Positions 1-8,102 of a stretch of 38,553 bases of DNA are shown here, piece after piece. The notes below the pieces were generated by a model that saw only the letters and a list, made by a program, of their open reading frames with translations, was not told where the DNA came from and made no database searches. Numbering within the stretch: the stretch's first letter is position 1; each line of letters opens with the position of its first letter. A program made the translations under genes and the position numbers. The stretch is from CAZEYT01 sp964516295 (GTDB taxonomy: Bacteria > Verrucomicrobiota > Verrucomicrobiia > Chthoniobacterales > Terrimicrobiaceae), in the NCBI GenBank assembly GCA_964516295.1, contig CAZEYT010000022.1, positions 1 to 38,553 of the forward strand, written 5' to 3'.

Positions 1-52
1 ACCAGCAATCTGAGCAACCCCTCAGAACATGTCAACACTTAACGTAGTAATA

Positions 53-569
53 CTAGGAGGCCGCCACTTCGCGGCGTCGGGCGAGTTGCTCCTCCGAGCG
101 CGTCCATTCGTTGCCACGGATCGCTCACAGGCTGCCGCACAAATCGGCTCCAGAGCGCCGCAGATCCTTGCGGACCCGGTCAAGCGCATCCCCGGCGAGT
201 TTCATCATGTGGAAGAGGTCAAAGACGATCCGGACCCGGGGAAAGTGGTTCTCCACTCCCGCGATATACGCCGGGCTCATGTCCATGACCACTTCGCGGA
301 TTTGATCGGGCTGAGCACCATGGCCGGGCATAGCGGCACCGAACGCGGCGATGGCTTCGGCGCTGCGGCCTTCGACCATCAGCAGCAGGTCGCGAGTGTC
401 GGCATCCACGACCACTGTCACGTAGCGATGGCCTCTCCTGGCGCTGGTCTCATCGATCATCACCCTTTTGACTCCGCTCCAACTGCGGACCGCATGGGCC
501 TCACTCACGTGGTGGTCCACCACACGCCAGAGCCGCGTGTCCGAAAAGAATATTGGCATCCATCCCTCC
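53..569 (-). pseudogene. ISL3-family transposase remnant
   Basis: A minus-strand reading frame resembles the central catalytic part of ISL3-type DDE transposases: segments VMIDETSARRGHRYVTVV, VVMDMSPAYIAGV and FDLFHMMKLAGDALDRVRKDL follow the family pattern and include the first Asp (VMIDE) and the DMSPAY Asp. The N-terminal zinc-finger/HTH part is missing: homology starts near DTRLWRVVDHHV and the upstream bases do not look like transposase. Downstream, an in-frame TGA sits where the family usually has Trp (GSL*AIRGNEW). After it the frame continues as AIRGNEWTRSEEQLARR before a second stop at 53-55. It is therefore truncated at both ends and internally stopped. The C-terminal catalytic Glu region is absent. 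It lies at the contig edge, where repeats commonly end assemblies. Confidence 0.82.
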
Positions 570-930
570 AAGCCTCCCAAACTCCTCCACTTCCCGCCAT
601 CTCTTCCTTCCCGCCCAAAGGGCCTTTTTCTTCCCCCCGAACGCCTGCAGCGGCGAGCGGTGCCGGGTCTGGGGGCGCACAGCCCCCACCAAATCAGTCC
701 GTCCCATCACCCACTCCTACAGCGAGGAGCCAATTCTTCTGGAGAGCGAGGGAGACGATTTCCTCGCGCAGAGGAGTGCATCGCATCACGCGGGAGGCTC
801 GGTTGGTCTTGCATGCCTATCTCCCGCCCCGCGCCCTCCAGAACTGCCCGCTTGGCAGTCGATCGAGAAACCTTTGACGTCCCCCACCACTGCCACGACG
901 ATCGCAGGGGTTCCCCAACCATCTGAGAAT
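570..930. other. Non-coding stretch without a convincing gene
   Basis: Reading frames are open on several strands here, but none has recognisable domains and their amino-acid content (Arg/Ser/Pro-rich) looks like GC-rich shadow translation. One minus-strand pair of frames separated by a single stop near 707-710 stays open for about 145 codons. It could be an interspersed repeat of the genome, but that cannot be judged from one copy. Confidence 0.4.
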
Positions 931-966
931 GGAGCCCCATTCATTTGTCATTCTAGGCCGCTCCCC

Positions 967-982
967 GAAAAAACCGTTTCTT
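967..982. promoter_or_regulatory. Candidate operator AAAACCGTTT upstream of PEP-CTERM gene
   Basis: GAAAAAACCGTTTCTT lies 30 bases upstream of the PEP-CTERM start at 1013. Its core is an odd-centred palindrome (AAAC-c-GTTT). The same core occurs upstream of the genes at 13783, 28898 and 32316. LacI-family operators are often short A/T-flanked palindromes with a central C/G, so this is a plausible repressor site. No protein has been linked to it. Confidence 0.4.
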
Positions 983-1012
983 GGGCGAGGAATTCTCCGT
1001 AACATTTCATCA

Positions 1013-1702
1013 ATGAAAAGGCACTTCCTCAACAATCAACTTGCTGCTTGGATTTTGGCGCTTGCAGCATTCACCATCGCGCCAGCCAAGGCCCAAGTCC
1101 TCTTCTCGCTGGACATGAATTACGACTTGTCGGTCAACTCAACACAATCCGGCTGGGTTGCCGTCAGTTTCCCCTTCACCGCCAATGCCACCACCACGAA
1201 TGCCACCAATATTTCTGCAACCGGGATCAATTTTTCGCTAACGACTCTTGCCACTGGTGCCGGGCGTGATCGCGGAGGTAGCTACACTACGACGCCAACC
1301 GACTACTTCAATGTGTATCGTGATTTCGTTTCGAATGTGGATTTCTTCTCGCTGACGAACCTGACGCCATCCACGGATTACGAAATTCGTGTATTCTCAT
1401 ACGACTCCCTCCTTGTGGGGACTTTTACATCGAACTTTACTGTAACAACAGGCACCGGCAGTGGTGGCAGTGTGTCCTTCACAGGCACCCCCCCCACTAC
1501 AGATCTCCAATACAGTTTGCTCATGCCTGTTACATCGGACGCCTCCGGCATAATCACCCTAACCATGAGTGGATCTGCGCCTCGGCTTAATGGTCTTCAA
1601 CTCGTGGCGATCCCGGAACCTCAAGTCTGGGCGATGCTCACTATTGGCATTGGTGCTGCCCTGATGATTTACCGCCGCCGCCGTTTTAAGGCATCTCACT
1701 AG
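1013..1702 (+). CDS. PEP-CTERM sorting domain protein
   Basis: A predicted exported protein of 229 residues. The ATG at 1013 gives a good signal peptide: MKRHFLNNQ, then a hydrophobic stretch ending APAKAQ. Earlier starts would bury the signal. The mature part is rich in Thr, Asn, Ser and Gly, with NAT/NIS/NLT sequons and beta-strand-like segments, as in exopolysaccharide-associated PEP-CTERM proteins. The C-terminus is a standard sorting signal: IPEPQVW, a transmembrane stretch (AMLTIGIGAALMIYR) and an RRRR cluster, which the family's exosortase recognises in the inner membrane. The specific role is unknown. Its TAG stop lies inside the CTAG that abuts the IS5-family element, so the element sits exactly at the gene's 3' end without changing the protein. 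Confidence 0.88.
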   Translation: MKRHFLNNQLAAWILALAAFTIAPAKAQVLFSLDMNYDLSVNSTQSGWVAVSFPFTANATTTNATNISATGINFSLTTLATGAGRDRGGSYTTTPTDYFNVYRDFVSNVDFFSLTNLTPSTDYEIRVFSYDSLLVGTFTSNFTVTTGTGSGGSVSFTGTPPTTDLQYSLLMPVTSDASGIITLTMSGSAPRLNGLQLVAIPEPQVWAMLTIGIGAALMIYRRRRFKASH

Positions 1703-1724
1703 AGGCTGTCCGAAAACTCAGGAT
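1703..1724 (+). repeat. Left terminal inverted repeat of the IS5-family element
   Basis: Starts AGGCTGTCCGAAAA directly after CTAG. It matches the inverted right end with one substitution in the first 14 bases (C versus T at position 5) and partial identity beyond. Confidence 0.85.
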
Positions 1725-1750
1725 AGGCACGGGCGTTGCTTTTGGACTGG

Positions 1751-2451
1751 ATGTTTATAAGTGATGAGCAGTGGGAGGTTCTTGGACCTTTGTTGGAATG
1801 GCCACGCAAGAGCAAATATGGGACGCCGCGCCCGATGGAACGGACTGTGTTTGAAGCACTTCTCTTTGTGCTGCACACCGGCATTCAGTGGAAGGATTTT
1901 CCGAAGACGTTTCCTCCCAAGAGCACGGTTCACGACTACCTGAAGGCCTGGAGTCAGAGCGATGCATGCCGCCAGATTCTGGCCGCGATCATTAGCAACC
2001 TGGTCGATCAAGGGCGTGTGAACCTCGAGGAGTGCTTCATTGACGCCACCTTCGCAGCCGCCAAGGGAGGTGGTGAAGCGGTCGGTCTTACCCGAAAAGG
2101 TAAGGATACAAAAGTGCAGTTGATCGTTGATAGAAAGGGGTTCCGCTGGCCCCTTCCATCGATTCGGCGGGAGTTGGCGAAACGGCCATGGTTCAGCAGA
2201 CCCTCGGGTTTGCCGAACCGGAGGGTCAACCCCAGCGGCTCATTGGAGACAAGGGCTATGACAGCGATGCCTTGGATCGGACATTGGCGGAACTCGGAAT
2301 TAAAATGATCGCTCCGCACCGCTCCAACCGCCGATCTGAAAACGTGACTCAAGACGGTCTGCCTCTTCGTCGTTACAAAAACCGCTGGGTTGTTCAGCGC
2401 ACCACTGCCTGGCTGGGCAACCATCGTCGCCTGCTCACCCGTCATGAATAA
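1751..2451 (+). pseudogene. IS5-family (IS427-like) transposase, frame-broken and inactivated
   Basis: DDE transposase of the IS element. The first part (from ATG 1751, MFISDEQWEVLGPLLE) carries the DUF4096-like N-terminal domain and the first Asp (ECFIDATFAAAKGGGEAVG). The reading frame then shifts by -1 near 2134-2140. The second part carries the second Asp (LIGDKGYDSDALD) and the C-terminal block RYKNRWVVQRTTAWLG. Three oddities stand out. The shift lies on a slippery A-AAG-GGG heptamer, so it may be a programmed -1 frameshift rather than a mutation. The residue expected to be catalytic Glu (usually VERT) is Gln. An in-frame TAA at 2449-2451 cuts the tail, although the downstream frame still encodes the conserved ending (YASLLGAFANLGCLMI). 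The last two should abolish transposition. Confidence 0.88.
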
Positions 2452-2528
2452 TACGCCTCGCTCTTAGGGGCTTTTGCCAATCTCGGCTGCCTCATGATTC
2501 CTCTGCGTCATCTTCCCATCCCATGTTG

Positions 2529-2550
2529 ATTCAGACTTTTCGGACAACCT
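2529..2550 (-). repeat. Right terminal inverted repeat of the IS5-family element
   Basis: Read on the minus strand it starts AGGTTGTCCGAAAAGTCTG and pairs with the left end. It is followed outward by CTAG. Confidence 0.85.
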
Positions 2551-2554
2551 CTAG

Positions 2555-3086
2555 TCCGCGCGGATGCTCTCCCTCCATAGATCCCCTTCCCGGAGTGAAC
2601 CACCGGGCAATCACTCCGTTCTATCTCCACTATGCGTTCGAGTCACTGGACCACCTCGGACACGGTGACAAAGTGCTGGATTACATTGACCGCTGGTGGG
2701 GCGATATGCTGGCCCGCGGTTTGGCGACAACGGAAGAATGCTGGGACGCCCTGGCGGGGCTTGACAACCATTGCCATGCCTGGGCTTCCCATCCCATCAT
2801 CCATATGATTCGCATCCTTTTGGGCATCCGCCGGGCGGAGCCCGGCTGGAAGCGGGTGAACATCGCACCGTTTTTTGCTGTCTCGGAGGTTGACGGCACA
2901 GTGGACACGCCGCCGGGACCCATCTCCGTGAGTTGGCGAACTACCGGCCGGGGGATTGAGGGGCGCTTCAAGTTGCCTGATGAGATGCAGGCTTGTCTCA
3001 CATTGCCGGACCAAACTGCGGAGACGTTCTCCGGGAGCAGATTTTTCTCCTTGCCTCAAGGTCCCCTCATTTCCACTGACCTCTGA
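2555..3086 (+). pseudogene. C-terminal stump of an alpha-L-rhamnosidase-like (GH78) gene
   Basis: About 165 residues match the end of a GH78-type (alpha/alpha)6 barrel plus the C-terminal beta domain: YLHYAFESLDHLGHGDK, TTEECWDALAG, NHCHAWASHPIIH and ILGIRR-like LLGIRRAEPGWKRVNIAP. The equivalent order is seen in the complete rhamnosidase at 26136-28898 (TLPECFSGVERN, CHSWVGAPAIYAARYVLGL). The N-terminal domains and the catalytic RER/GD region are gone, and the frame runs straight into the right end of the IS element with no start. The left flank of the IS is an unrelated gene, so the missing part was deleted rather than merely interrupted. It ends 7 bases before the next gene and was probably co-transcribed with it. 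Confidence 0.8.
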
Positions 3087-3093
3087 TCATTCG

Positions 3094-4461
3094 ATGGCCC
3101 CCAATTCCACAATCCCTGTCGTGTCTCCCCCGCTCCATATCCGCACTCACCGATTCCCGGTGGATTGCGACCTTCTCCCCAGCAGCACGTTCGGTGACCC
3201 GAAGAAGGATGCAGCCGTCCACCTGTTCCGGCACTGCTGGTTTTTTCCACGGCTCGGCGACCTTGATGGAGACGGTTCGCCGGAACTCCTCTACAACCGC
3301 GGGGCCTCGCAGCAACTCGCCTACAAGACCAACGGCACACTCCTCTGGAGCCACACAGACCGCTCGCTGCCGGATTCCTTGGTTCGTGTGGACTCGCCGA
3401 TGCCAGTTTATGACTTTGATGGTGATGGAGTGGCGGAGGTGATTTGTGTGCGCGCCATTGAAGGTCGTCCGCACCTCGCTGTGGTTCGGGCAGCCGACGG
3501 AGTGCTTTTGCGGACAAGTCCGGAACCCATTGACATGCGGGGCGGATATCCGACTGATGACAAGCATCTCTCGATTGTCCCGGCGCAGTTGGAAGGACGG
3601 GGCAAACCATGGGACATCCTTCTCCACAAAGACTACAATTACATCGCGGCCTACCGCTGGAGCGACCTGACTTTGAAATGGAAACGCCCGGTGCCCGACC
3701 TTGCCCTCGGCCATACCACTTGCCTTGCTGACATTAATGGCGACGGGCGCGAGGAACTCTATTACGGCGTCGGCCTGCTCAATCCAGACGGCACCGACCG
3801 CTGGTTCAAGCCCGAACTTCTCGAGGGCACTGGCGAGCCCCATCCCGACACAGCGGTCTTTGCCGACTTCGACGGGGACGGAGTGACAGACATTTTCTTC
3901 GGGCCTGGTGCCCGGCGGCTCGACCTTGACGGGAACATCGTTTGGACCTACGCGGGGGATTTGACCGAGGTCCAGCGGGTCGTAGTTTTTCAAGCCGGGA
4001 ATGGGGCGGCGCGTCTGGCCATCACTGACCAGCCATTCAGCGGAAAAGCGATTTCGTGGCGCGGCATCCCCGGTATGCGGGACGTCCGCAGCGTCATCCA
4101 TGTTGTGGATGCGGAGGGAAAGAAACTCTTCGGCTTTGAGGCGATGCATACACCGCTGTCGGGAGACTGGAACGGTGATGGACAAGATGAACTCATCGCC
4201 CTCAACCGCGATGGAAATGCCCTCGAGGTCTGGACCGGGGATGGTGCCTGTATTGAGCGAATTCCTATTCAAGACCGGGTTTACATTTCGGACCTCATTG
4301 CTGCTCCCGTTCTGCCCGGGGCTCGCGCCGCCCAGCTGGTTCTCACGGAATGGAGCGAGGACTTCTCGACCGCCGAAACGGTCATCTACGAAAATTTGAA
4401 TTCGCTCAACCAAGGCAAATCTTTCGACCCGCTCCGAGCTGCGCGCGACACGCCCTATTGA
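3094..4461 (+). CDS. FG-GAP/VCBS-type beta-propeller protein (rhamnogalacturonan-lyase-like repeats)
   Basis: A 455-residue protein made of repeated beta-propeller blades. At least five carry the calcium-loop pattern D-x-[DN]-G-D-G followed by a Glu or Asp: DLDGDGSPELLY, DFDGDGVAEVIC, DINGDGREELYY, DFDGDGVTDIFF and DWNGDGQDELIA. Such loops occur in FG-GAP/VCBS proteins and in the propeller of PL11 rhamnogalacturonan lyases. The adjoining rhamnosidase stump makes a pectin role attractive, but the PL11 N- and C-terminal accessory domains are not visible. The ATG at 3094 was chosen because it follows the GH78 stop by 7 bases and upstream codons belong to the overlapping gene. No signal peptide or membrane segment is seen, which is odd for this fold. 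The catalytic function is unproven. Confidence 0.8.
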   Translation: MAPNSTIPVVSPPLHIRTHRFPVDCDLLPSSTFGDPKKDAAVHLFRHCWFFPRLGDLDGDGSPELLYNRGASQQLAYKTNGTLLWSHTDRSLPDSLVRVDSPMPVYDFDGDGVAEVICVRAIEGRPHLAVVRAADGVLLRTSPEPIDMRGGYPTDDKHLSIVPAQLEGRGKPWDILLHKDYNYIAAYRWSDLTLKWKRPVPDLALGHTTCLADINGDGREELYYGVGLLNPDGTDRWFKPELLEGTGEPHPDTAVFADFDGDGVTDIFFGPGARRLDLDGNIVWTYAGDLTEVQRVVVFQAGNGAARLAITDQPFSGKAISWRGIPGMRDVRSVIHVVDAEGKKLFGFEAMHTPLSGDWNGDGQDELIALNRDGNALEVWTGDGACIERIPIQDRVYISDLIAAPVLPGARAAQLVLTEWSEDFSTAETVIYENLNSLNQGKSFDPLRAARDTPY

Positions 4462-4734
4462 CTTTTGTCCGACTCCAACTGGAGACCTACACCGTGTCAC
4501 CACGCCATCCCACGCCCGTCCGGCGCTATGATCTTGCGGACTCCGAGTGCCACCTCGTGTCCTATGGCTCGCGAACGCGCAAGATCGAGCGGAATGGACG
4601 GTCGGGCATCCACGTTACCCGTGCTTGCGGTCGTGTGGCCATCCCGCGTCACACGTTCAACGCGCTCTTCGAATCCATCGATAAATTGCTGGGCGCTTTA
4701 CTTACAGGCCATCGCCGCTTTTGGGAGGACTCTT

Positions 4735-5463
4735 CTGCTGTGCTTTCCGTGGTTGGTCGACCCCTACCCGATCAGCGAACCGTTTTCGACGGCGGGGAAA
4801 ATCAATCTGAACTACCAAATGGCCCCGTTCACCCATATCAATCGCTCGACGGGCATCCATGCCTTGCTCAAATCCATCCAAGTCGGTGCGCTCCAGGATT
4901 CCCTCGCGACCGGTGTCGCCGCTACCCATTACAAAGGAGACAGTGCCACTCTTCCCGACACTTTTCCTTCCGCGCAGGTCCGCTTCAATGTGGACGCCTC
5001 CAAGACGTTGACCGGCTTCTCGCAGAAGTTCTCCGCGCCGGACGGGGCTTTCAAATCTGCAACCGAGATCAGCGAAATTTTCCTTGTGCCGCAGGGTCGC
5101 ACTTATGCGAACACGCCCTCATGGTGGTCCGACAAGCGACTTACCGGTGACAACACCCGCGAGGCACCCTATGCGCAACTCCTCCCCCGTGTCACAACAA
5201 AATCCAACACCTACACCGTCCACTTTCGCGTGCAGGCGCTCAAACAGGTGCCCGGATGGCGGACGAACGCGGCGGATTGGGGACGGTGGGATGAGGCGCG
5301 GGATCAGGTGCTTTCCGAGTATCGCGGCAGTGCCTCAATCGAGCGCTACGTTGATCCGAATGACCCCACGCTGCCGGATTTCGCCCTCCCGGCAAACTAC
5401 ACAAATAATCTAGCATCCTGTTACCGATGGCGTAATTTGGAGAAAAGGTAGTTCATCCCCTGA
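4735..5463 (+). pseudogene. Verru_Chthon cassette protein A, N-terminally truncated
   Basis: The C-terminal portion matches the 'Verru_Chthon cassette protein A' family of pseudopilin-associated surface proteins: DPYPISEPFSTAGKINLNYQ, APFTHINRSTGIHALLKS, SEIFLVPQG, WWSDKRLTGDNTREAPYAQL, TTKSNTYTVHFRVQALK and YRGSASIERYVDPNDP are the conserved blocks. The large N-terminal part with its pilin-like signal is absent; residues before LLLCFPWLVDPYP are unrelated low-complexity translation. The frame meets a TAG at 5449-5451, but the next codons read Phe-Ile-Pro-stop, so the ancestral end was probably ...KR-x-FIP and a single base change shortened it by four residues. The partner cassette genes B, C and D are not here. 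The gene is almost certainly non-functional. Confidence 0.78.
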
Positions 5464-5484
5464 GGCATTGCCACAAACCTTTTG

Positions 5485-6144
5485 ATGAAAACTCACAGCA
5501 CCCTCGCACTCATCACGCTGACCGTGCTCACCGCCGTGTCGGCGCATGCCGCCCCCAAAATCAATCTGGCTCTGGACGAATCCGGGAATGTAACAATTGA
5601 GCGAGAGGGGACGGTGATCGGGAAGGTGATCAATAGGATGATGGATACTTCGCCAGGATACTGGAGAGGCCTCTCCTCACCGGTAGAACCGCAGGAAGGA
5701 TCGAAGCTCGAGTGGACGGCGGATTTCACATTTCCAGATGGTTCGGTCGTTGAACGGAAGACCGTCATGGAAGTGAAGGATTCGCAATTGACCATCGAAT
5801 CTTCCTGGCCGAACGACAGCCCGGCATCGGGATTCGGGATGATTGTTCTGAACATCCCCGAGGCGACGGCGGCGGATCTCACAGTAGAAGCCGAAGGCAA
5901 GATCATTTTCAAAGACTTCGATCAGATCGCGAATCCGAATACCGAAAGTGGATTGGTCTTCCGCCAGACCTCGACGGGCGACTTTCTTTTTGAGGCGACA
6001 TCTTCGGACCCCAAATACTCGCTTTCTTTCGTCCCCTCGGAATTGCACCGCGGATTGGAATTCCGAATCGGTGGACGGAAGCCACTGGAACAGTCGATTT
6101 CGGTGGATACATCAGTCAGCGCGATTTTCTCTTTCGAAGAGTAA
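5485..6144 (+). CDS. Secreted protein of unknown function
   Basis: A 219-residue protein. ATG 5485 starts a clear Sec signal peptide (MKTHSTLALITLTVLTAVSAHA followed by A-P-K), and cleavage after AHA is likely. A TTG directly upstream (5482) is possible but less likely. The mature domain is acidic and predicted mostly beta: alternating hydrophobic strands such as LTIESSWPND, MIVLNIPEATAADLTVEAEGKII and GLVFRQTSTGDFLFEA. It resembles a galactose-mutarotase or carbohydrate-binding sandwich only in general character, and no family was recognised. It stops at SIFSFEE-like IFSFEE without a C-terminal anchor and could be the N-terminal part of a formerly larger protein, given the decayed neighbourhood. 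Confidence 0.65.
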   Translation: MKTHSTLALITLTVLTAVSAHAAPKINLALDESGNVTIEREGTVIGKVINRMMDTSPGYWRGLSSPVEPQEGSKLEWTADFTFPDGSVVERKTVMEVKDSQLTIESSWPNDSPASGFGMIVLNIPEATAADLTVEAEGKIIFKDFDQIANPNTESGLVFRQTSTGDFLFEATSSDPKYSLSFVPSELHRGLEFRIGGRKPLEQSISVDTSVSAIFSFEE

Positions 6145-6230
6145 CCGGTCTCAGCAGCCGAGGGCGGGCGGTTCGGACCAGACCGGGGAGATTGTGGAGA
6201 AGAACTTTTATCAGCCAGAGCGCGGCCGAT

Positions 6231-6540
6231 TCACGGAAAGGCCTCCGAAAACCAGATTCCGGAAGGTCCCAAAACAGACTTGCCACCAAAGCGGGCCTCC
6301 AGGCCAAGCTGTCTTTCGATGCGTAGGATTTCCTTCCATTTTGCCATTCGCCTTTTCAGCGAACGAAAGAGTGGAACGCCCTTGGCTTTGGCTGCCGCAT
6401 CCGCCACTGCAATCGGAATGCCAAGGATGGAGTTTGGGCCCAAGCGTCATTTTCCGGGCGTTTCGTCCGACTCGCACATGGCCAGATCAAGGCCGCGCTG
6501 ATGCCACGCTTCGGGGCCGGGCGGGTTGCCTGGAATGTCG
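6231..6540 (-). pseudogene. eno: Enolase remnant with internal deletion
   Basis: Two separate parts of enolase are joined in one minus-strand frame. The first, RGLDLAMCESDETPGK*RLGPNSILGIPIAVADAAAK plus GVPLFRSL, matches the family's residues around 90-135 (consensus D..LIELDGTPNKS.LGANAILGVSLA.AKAAA). It has a TGA at 6447-6449 where a Lys/Ser/Gly codon is expected. The second, MAKWKEILRIERQLG then ARFGGKSVLG, matches the extreme C-terminus (consensus R.AKYNQLLRIEEELG...YAGR). Roughly 260 residues between them, holding the metal and catalytic residues, are missing. This is a dead fragment. The stretch from 6541 to 6629 holds nothing recognisable. Confidence 0.72.
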
Positions 6541-6629
6541 CCGCGCAAGTTCAGCGGCCTGATTCACGGATTGACCGGCAGGCCTTCCTCCCCCAGCGCA
6601 TCAGCGACGGCGGAAGGAGGAGCGGTCAC

Positions 6630-8102
6630 TTACAAAGGGCGGGCAACGGTCTGCTCGCGGAGGTAATCCATCAATGTCTGTGGGCTGTTGACCCCGCCGC
6701 CCATACCGCTTCGATTCACGCCGCCGTACGGCAAACCATAGGCAAAAACGTTGTGGGCGTTGATCCAGGCATTGCCGGCCACCAATTTCTCGGCGACCGA
6801 CCGGGCGCGGTTGAGGTCACTGCTCCAAACACTGTTGGCGAGTCCGTAATCGAGGTGATTCACCAGATCCACGGCATGGTCCTGTCCGCGAAACCGTGTC
6901 AGGCAGGCGGCCGGGCCGAAGATTTCCTCGCGGAAACACACATTGTCCGGCCCCCCCTCGAGAATCCATGGCGAGACATAGAATCCCGGACGATCCCGTA
7001 AATCCGCGGGTTCGAGCCGGATCGCTGCTCCGCCACGGAGTCCTTTTTCATAATAGCCAAGAACACGCTCGCGTTGCTTTTCGCTGACCAGCGGACCCAT
7101 GGCTGTGGAGCGATCGAGCGCGGGGCCGATGGCAATCGCCCTCAGTGCCTGGACCGCTGCCTCAAGGAATTCGTCGGCCACCGATTCGTCCACCAGCCAG
7201 CGCGTGGCGGTGCAGCAGACCTGGCCGCAATTCAAGGCCAGGGCCGAGGCCAGCTTTTCCGCGGCGGTTTGCACTTCGGCATCGTTGAGCACGACGGCGG
7301 CACCCTTGCCTCCCAATTCGAGTTTGCAGGGAATCACCCGGCGGCCACAGGCCTCGGCAACCTTTGCGCCGACTTCCGGAGAGCCGGTGAACGACATGCG
7401 TCGAATGACGGGGTGGGCGGTCAATGCTGCGCCGGCCGTGTGGCCCTCACCCACCACGACGTTGAAAACCCCGGCAGGAAACCCCGCTTCGGCAGCCAGC
7501 CTTGCGGAATACAAGGTGCTGAGCGGGGTGACTTCGGACGGTTTCACCACCACGGTGTTCCCAGCGGCGAGCGCAGGCCCGACGCCCCACATCAGAAGAT
7601 CGAACGGGAAATTCCACGGGAAGATAAAACCGCACACGCCGCAGGGAGACCTGTGAACATAAGCTTCCATGTTCCGGATGGCCAGAGGCTGACGGTATTG
7701 AACATGCTGGGATAAATCCGCGAAATAGCGCAGGCCTTCGTTGCCGAAGGGAATATCGAAGGACTCCGAAGCGGTGATCGGCTTGCCCACATCCAGCGAT
7801 TCAATCTGCGCCAATTCGCCGCTGTGCTTTTCAATCAAATCCGCCCACCGGTGCAGAATCACCGCGCGTTCCACGGGATCCATGGCCGCCCAAATTTCAA
7901 ATGCCCCCGCCGCGGATTTCGCGGCGTCATCCACTTCCGAAGCGCCAGCCAAGGACACCCGGGCCAGACGGCAGCCGTCGGAAGGGTTCAAAACATCCAT
8001 CGTGGCACCGTCCCGGGATGGTGCAGTGGAGCCACCGATGAAGTGCGGAATGGGGTCTTCCGCGAGAAACTCGCGGACTCGGGGAAGGAGCGAATCAACC
8101 AT
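6630..8102 (-). CDS. NAD(P)-dependent aldehyde dehydrogenase
   Basis: A full-length 490-residue ALDH-superfamily enzyme that oxidises an aldehyde to a carboxylate in the cytoplasm. Family landmarks are present: PWNFPF with the oxyanion Asn near 164, VVVKPSE with the cofactor-binding Lys near 187, SFTGSPEVG around 238-245, LELGGKG with general-base Glu near 262, NCGQVCC with nucleophilic Cys near 296, and EEIFGP in the C-terminal third. It is the last gene of a four-gene operon and its ATG overlaps the end of the aldolase gene by 8 bases, implying translational coupling. The likely substrate is the short aldehyde released by that aldolase (glycolaldehyde from a pentulose-1-phosphate, lactaldehyde from a deoxyhexulose phosphate, or a sulfonated analogue). 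Sequence alone does not decide. Confidence 0.92.
   Translation of the reverse strand: MVDSLLPRVREFLAEDPIPHFIGGSTAPSRDGATMDVLNPSDGCRLARVSLAGASEVDDAAKSAAGAFEIWAAMDPVERAVILHRWADLIEKHSGELAQIESLDVGKPITASESFDIPFGNEGLRYFADLSQHVQYRQPLAIRNMEAYVHRSPCGVCGFIFPWNFPFDLLMWGVGPALAAGNTVVVKPSEVTPLSTLYSARLAAEAGFPAGVFNVVVGEGHTAGAALTAHPVIRRMSFTGSPEVGAKVAEACGRRVIPCKLELGGKGAAVVLNDAEVQTAAEKLASALALNCGQVCCTATRWLVDESVADEFLEAAVQALRAIAIGPALDRSTAMGPLVSEKQRERVLGYYEKGLRGGAAIRLEPADLRDRPGFYVSPWILEGGPDNVCFREEIFGPAACLTRFRGQDHAVDLVNHLDYGLANSVWSSDLNRARSVAEKLVAGNAWINAHNVFAYGLPYGGVNRSGMGGGVNSPQTLMDYLREQTVARPL

Larger units (their letters stand above)
1703..2550 (+). mobile_element. IS5-family insertion sequence (IS427-like group), 848 bp
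   Basis: The element is bounded by imperfect terminal inverted repeats: left AGGCTGTCCGAAAACTCAG at 1703 and, reading inward from 2550, AGGTTGTCCGAAAAGTCTG. CTAG flanks both sides (1699-1702 and 2551-2554), fitting either a target duplication or this group's insertion preference. Length and single transposase with a frame break fit IS427-type elements. The transposase is defective. Flanking genes do not rejoin: a PEP-CTERM gene is on the left and the 3' part of a rhamnosidase gene on the right. Confidence 0.9.

Noticed and set aside
3067..4503. 478-codon minus-strand frame opposite the FG-GAP gene
   Set aside because: The plus strand has repeated calcium loops; the minus frame has none and crosses the GH78 stop.
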